DNA from: Cristatella mucedo
Lineage: Eukaryota; Bryozoa; Phylactolaemata; Cristatellidae
Assembly: GCA_009760855.2 (NCBI GenBank)
Contig: WPIO01000032.1
Location: 3,047,001-3,111,000, forward strand
DNA length: 64,000 nucleotides
Reading direction: 5' to 3'
The notes beneath the pieces are model-generated. The model worked only from the letters and a program-made list of their open reading frames with translations. It searched no databases and was not told where the DNA came from. Of the stretch, positions 59,590-64,000 are shown in pieces (position 1 is the stretch's first letter; the number at the start of each line of letters is the position of its first letter). Position numbers and translations under genes: made by a program.

Positions 59590-60205
59590 GCCTACCAAAC
59601 TAAGCTTGTAGGCCACTGCAGCTGGTGATAAATGTTGCTTCAAGGCTAGTCAACAAATTCCAGAGGTTCAGTCAAGTGTCTCCTATGCTGACTGAGCTGC
59701 GATGGCTCTCGGTTGGTCAGGGGAAGCAAAGTAAAGTTCGTACTCTGACCCTTCACTGCAGCTTGCCTCTTTCGTGCTTAGCTAAACTGCTGCAAAAGTT
59801 TCAGCCTTCTCGTGCCCTTAAGTATTTGATGGACGGCTAATTAGCCGGTCAATTTCTACGCCACTCGGCGACGGTAGCGTTTTTTCGGCAGGTCCTAGAG
59901 TTTGTAACTCGCTGCTACAACTCTTAAGGCATATAAATATATTCCTATGCTGCCGGCGGCTGCACATTCATTCCAGCTACCCTCAGTAAATACTTTCAAG
60001 CTAATCACTTCACAGATTGTCCTGCCAGTTCTGTTATGCTTCTCACGTTTCTTTGTTTTTGAGATGAAGTCAATTAGCTACAGCATGCTTACAGAAAGGT
60101 GCTTAAACTTTGTGTCTGCTATAGAAAACCCTCCCTCGGAATATCTACTTAGTCATTGTGGCTTTGTGCAGTTGCAGGAGCAAAGTTACATTACTTTACA
60201 TCACT
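59590..60205 (+). mobile_element. ACATT-tailed LINE 3' end, decayed
   Basis: Blocks ccactgcagctggtgataaa, aggttcagtcaagtgtctcc and gtttcagccttctcgtgccc, then the UTR and a tail (ttacattactttacat). Confidence 0.82.
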
Positions 60206-60369
60206 GCTCGTTGTGGCAGCACTAGCCACTATGGTGTGCACTCACTATGCATTTTGTAATTCCTTCCGGACAAGCAGAATGCTATTGCACTTAGAATAGC
60301 TCTGATAACATCAAGTTCATTTGTAGGAATCTGGATCAAGTGCGACTGGCGATTGAAATAGTATGCATG

Positions 60370-61015
60370 AAAGGATACAATTCGACCTGCACTGGCTCTC
60401 AATCAACCAGCCTATTAACTTCTACGTGCTGCTACTTACTTTTAGGTTCCTTCATTCCATGGCTTCAACCAACCAATCAGAGTTATTCCCCACCAGGGGA
60501 AAATTCTTATAATGCAATATTCTGATTCGAATCATGTAGTCATACCTCGTGCCAACCTCAAAACTGTTGGAGACCATTACTTTAGTTCGTATGCTTCCAA
60601 AGCCCGACACGAGTCACGACATTTCCTGACTTGTCCACATTTAAAAGGAAACTAAAAACAAATCTATTTGTCACAGACTTCAGTGGGTCCCCGTGATTTG
60701 TCCTTTAGTGCTTTTACATGCTCAAACTGTGCATGCTGCCACTATCCATGCTAGCATGCTGACCCTGTGCATGTCACTCCTAATCATGCTATTCTTGTTG
60801 CTTACTGAGCATGCTACCACTAACCATTCAATCAAAATTCTCTTGGAGCGTCCCCTGTCATGACTACATTTAAAACGAAGCTTACAACATAAATGTTTTT
60901 TTTACAGCATTGAGTGGATCTACGAGATTCGTCTTGTGTGAACACATGCCTGCTGATTTTTTCCCGGCTGCATGCGGATATCACCAACAGTCATTTGATA
61001 ATAATAGTAAAATTA
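60370..61015 (+). mobile_element. ATT-tailed LINE 3' ends, two partial copies in series
   Basis: First copy 60370-60830 (cctgcactggctctcaatca through ctaaccattcaatc). A second, partial one follows at about 60840-61015 (catttaaaacgaagcttaca, catgcggatatcacc), ending in ATT-like bases. Confidence 0.75.
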
Positions 61016-61019
61016 AAAT

Positions 61020-62005
61020 TAATAATAAATTTGTATAGCGCTCTCAGAGAACTCATTCCCTCTCTAGGCATTTTACAGATGCTGCATATAAAGCATTACT
61101 AAATGTCTGGTGGTAGCATCAGTTAGAAGCAGGCATAGTGTTTGCAGGTAGATGTACATGAACGATGAATGGCAAAGACCAACCAAATGGTGCAATAAGC
61201 AGGTGCTTTTATCATCATGTCAGGGGACGTTTTGAGCTGCGTCAGTAGTGAGTTCCAGGCTTTGGGAGCGTACAAACTAAAGGCACAATCTCCAGATGAT
61301 GAGACGTTCCATGGGGTATAGATAGACGATTTGATTCCGAAAAGCAAGCGGTACGATTTTTAGAATGGTAGGGAGTAGATCTGATAGATAGGCTGGAGCC
61401 AAAGAATGAAGGGATCTTAAAGTGTCTGACAAAACCTTGAAGTCGATGTGCTCTTTGATTGGAAGCCAGTGCAGGTCGGCGAGAAGTGGTATGATGTAGC
61501 AATAGCAATGCTTACGACAGGTTAGCCTACCTGCAGAGTTTTGCAACAACTGTAAGCAACTGATTGCATAGGCCAGTAGACCAGCAAGCAGTGAGTTACA
61601 GAAGTCAACAAGGGGATGTCAAAAATTTATGGGCCAATTTAGATGTGGTTTCCCTGTCTAACCAAGCCCAAATTTTAGCAATGCTATGTAGCTTAAAGTA
61701 GGCAGATTTTACTGTAGAGCTTGTGTGTTCGATTGATAAAAGTTCACTTTGGAAGAAGAAACCTAGATTACCTGCAGAATCAACATGAGATATGTTGGCA
61801 GAGCCGATTTTGAGTGCTATGTTTTTCAAGTTCTGAATCCCATTTGGTTAGCCAATGACAAGTAAGGTTGATTTGTCGTCATTCTATTTAAGAGAGTTTG
61901 CCACTATTCGTGTGGGAATGTCATTAATACATGCAGCAAGAATGTGTAGAGAATTCAACGTACTCCTGGGTTGAGAGAGATCAAAACAAAGATAAAACTG
62001 AGTGT
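61020..62005 (-). mobile_element. ATT-tailed LINE, C-terminal half and 3' end
   Basis: Minus strand: ADLHWLPIKEHIDFKVLSDT, LAPAYLSDLLPTILK, then UTR and AAT tail at the low-coordinate end. RT remnants run up to about 62005 (the region after YADD). Confidence 0.88.
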
Positions 62006-62415
62006 AACCTCGTACAAACCTTAAATCCTTTGGAAACCGTGCATTTAGCTCGTATGCTCCCAAAGCCTGGAACTCCCTCCCGACCTGCGTCAGAACATCC
62101 CATGACCTGACTACATTTAAAAGAAACTTAAAAACATACCTATTTAGGACAGCATTTAGTGGGTCCCTGTGATTCGTCCTTGATGTGCTTATGCGTGCTG
62201 ACACTGTGCATGCTGCCACCAACCACATTTGTATGCTGACCCTGTGCATGTCACCTCTAACCATATAATTCATTTTGTTTGTTTTTCAAGCATGATTTTA
62301 CTTACTATTCCATTGCATATCACTTTGCAGCAAATGTAAAGCGCCTAGAAAGAGATTAAGTTCTCTGAGGGTGCTTTATCAAGTGCAATATTATGATTAT
62401 TATTATTATTATTGT
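62006..62415 (+). mobile_element. ATT-tailed LINE 3' end, divergent from the previous copy
   Basis: Begins abruptly at cctcgtacaaaccttaaatc and runs to gcgcctagaaagagattaag, a gtgctttatcaagtgcaata block and ATT repeats. Its start coincides with the 5' end of the opposite-strand copy. Confidence 0.88.
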
Positions 62416-62610
62416 AATCGGCGCAGAAGTGCAACCATATATTGCGCTTGGCGATCACATCGGAAAGAGGGAGAGTATAAACTGTGAAAGGACGGAGACC
62501 GAGCACAGAGCACTGTACTACTTTCCATACAGCCCTTGTTTAGTGCCTAGAGACAAACTTACTTCTCTGAAGGTGCTTTACAAACTTGTTATTATTAGAA
62601 ATACTGCAGA
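62416..62610. mobile_element. Two short ATT-tailed LINE scraps in opposite orientation
   Basis: 62416-62510 is reversed RT sequence (gcgcttggcgatcacatcgg, agagtataaactgtgaaa). 62530-62610 is a forward tail (tgcctagagacaaacttact, then ttattatta). Confidence 0.7.
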
Positions 62611-63074
62611 ATTGGCCAAGAAACTTCTGAAGTCAAAATTATTGGGAAATTACAGACTCTGTAAAACTTTATTAGCTATTCATCTTGACTTGAAGCGGAT
62701 GGTTGTCAACGAACCTTTATCAACGCACGTTTAGCAAACAAGGATTTAAAGCATAACTTTTAGAAATAGCCAAACTGTGGGCAGACCAAAGTGAAAAGCA
62801 GATTTCATTTCAGTGGCTATAGAGAGTTAGAGTATAGCCACAATTTGTCAGGAAATTGAATAATTAAAACTTCAATACTGAGATCCATTCGCTGAATACG
62901 CGGGCAGTATTTACGAGTGACTATCGTGCACACAAACAATAGTTGGTCAGTAGACATGAAGATTATATTTTCTAAAACATACAGGATGCATAGGCAAAGG
63001 CTAAAAACTAGGTGTACATCTTTCTCTCACTTTTAAGCTTTCTTTACATTGAAATTTACCTTGAAATTTAGATA

Positions 63075-63730
63075 GTAATGACATTAAATCCAACTGCAGC
63101 CAATCTTGCCCAACAGTTTTCACTCCAGTGTACAGTCATCAATGTTGTGATACAATGATGTGAGTCTCTCCTTTTGAGTTGAGGATAGGACACAATCCGC
63201 CATCTAATGCGACAGATGGCAATCCCATCAGTAAAGCTTAGCTCAGGTTTAAGAGCATGTTCGATTCCATATTTTGAGTATGCTGAAGAACGTACCAGGT
63301 CGAAAATAAACTGACTCAGTAGTGTTGAACAGACATTGGTGCATTTTCCACTCGGCTTATTAGCAAATACTACTTTGATGGAAGTCATGCTGCCCTAGAT
63401 ATGCTGGCTTAGATAAACTACTCGTGAAATAATTATATTGAATATTGGCCCGACTGTCAGTTAATTTTAGCAAATAATTCCAGTAAAATGTATCGCTATT
63501 CAATTAAAGATGCTAAATGTCCCTCGGTTGAGACTAAATTACTATCCCTCCATCGAGATTGACTACAAAGCTTTGGGTCAACGTAACGCAAACACATTTT
63601 TCTTGGGCATACACGCACAATCACGTCTCACAATCACGATCTTTCTTGTAATGTGCGTCATCCTATTAAGCAGATACAAATTCATCCTGTGATTGTTAGC
63701 TTTCGCATCTTTCATATAGATCGAAGCCTT
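63075..63730 (+). pseudogene. Broken copy of the possible two-exon gene
   Basis: Keeps SPFELRIGHNPPSN and YRYSIKDAK with ETKLLSLHR, the equivalents of the copy 1 peptide, and a good acceptor (gttaattttag). The donor has changed to ctcaggttta, and stops and frameshifts cut both exons. It supports shared ancestry, not function. Confidence 0.5.
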
Positions 63731-63794
63731 CCATTTCTCTGAAGGTTAACTGAACGTAGTATAATCGTACTCCTGGGGTTGCTTGCCCCTCGGT

Positions 63795-63950
63795 CTTACC
63801 CCAGGGGTAAGGTGCTTGCTCTTCACAAGCCAGGTCGTGGGTTCGAGTTCTGCAGCAGGCAATCATGTATTGCCCACTGCAATCCGTGATGACAGCCGCT
63901 GAGGATTTTCTGCGATAGGTAATTGAGGCTGTTGAATTAAGAGCCAAACT
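63795..63950 (+). mobile_element. tRNA-derived SINE, second family
   Basis: Nearly the same as 59045-59225: ccccaggggtaaggtgcttg, gtcgtgggttcgagttctgc, then gacagccgctgag and a body ending gctgttgaatt. Confidence 0.8.
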
Positions 63951-64000
63951 TTGGCTTCACTATTACCAATCTCTTCACTGACCTCAGCTCCCCCACTAAC

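Larger units (their letters stand above)
62616..64000 (+). repeat. Direct duplication, copy 2 (runs off window end)
   Basis: Co-linear with 57740-59305 and ending at the matching base, ctcccccactaac, at the window edge, so the duplication may continue. It lacks the TA microsatellite. Confidence 0.82.

Overview
This window looks like non-coding-rich nuclear DNA of an animal, probably an aquatic invertebrate. The evidence is many decayed CR1/L2-type LINE fragments, tRNA-headed SINEs, long GA/CA/TA microsatellites, and small multi-exon genes with GT-AG introns and signal peptides. The species cannot be named from the sequence.

The clearest genes are three paralogues, all on the + strand, called here CRP1 (11527-15352), CRP2 (22990-26673) and CRP3 (41571-43821). 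I assembled each from five short exons whose splice sites, phases (1,2,1,2) and sizes agree; exons 3 and 4 are exactly 122 and 82 bp in all three. Each encodes a secreted protein of 212-215 residues. All 16 cysteines after the signal peptide are shared, and the C-terminal part ends in a C-x10-C-x-C motif with GTVF or a close variant, loosely like chitin-binding peritrophin modules. A TATA-like box lies about 45 bp before each ATG. I do not recognise the family.

Other layout: (1) 1-1910 and 8235-10137 are near-identical inverted arms around a 6.3 kb spacer, and the left arm is cut by the window edge. (2) CRP1 intron 2 holds a fragment resembling a double-psi beta-barrel (expansin/barwin-like) domain, with a decayed second copy in intron 3. 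(3) 34707-35768 looks like an inverted-repeat mobile element carrying a degenerate CCCTAAA (plant-type telomere) array. (4) 57740-59305 and 62616-64000 are diverged direct copies; the first can be read as a two-exon gene of unknown function and the second is broken. (5) Almost everything else is LINE debris of two families, one with ATT-repeat tails and one with ACATT-repeat tails, plus two SINE families. One SINE family shares its 3' end with the ATT-tailed LINE.

The three CRP genes look like products of a local tandem duplication whose introns and spacers were later filled by LINEs. No RNA gene other than tRNA-like SINE heads, no CRISPR array and no prokaryotic feature was seen.
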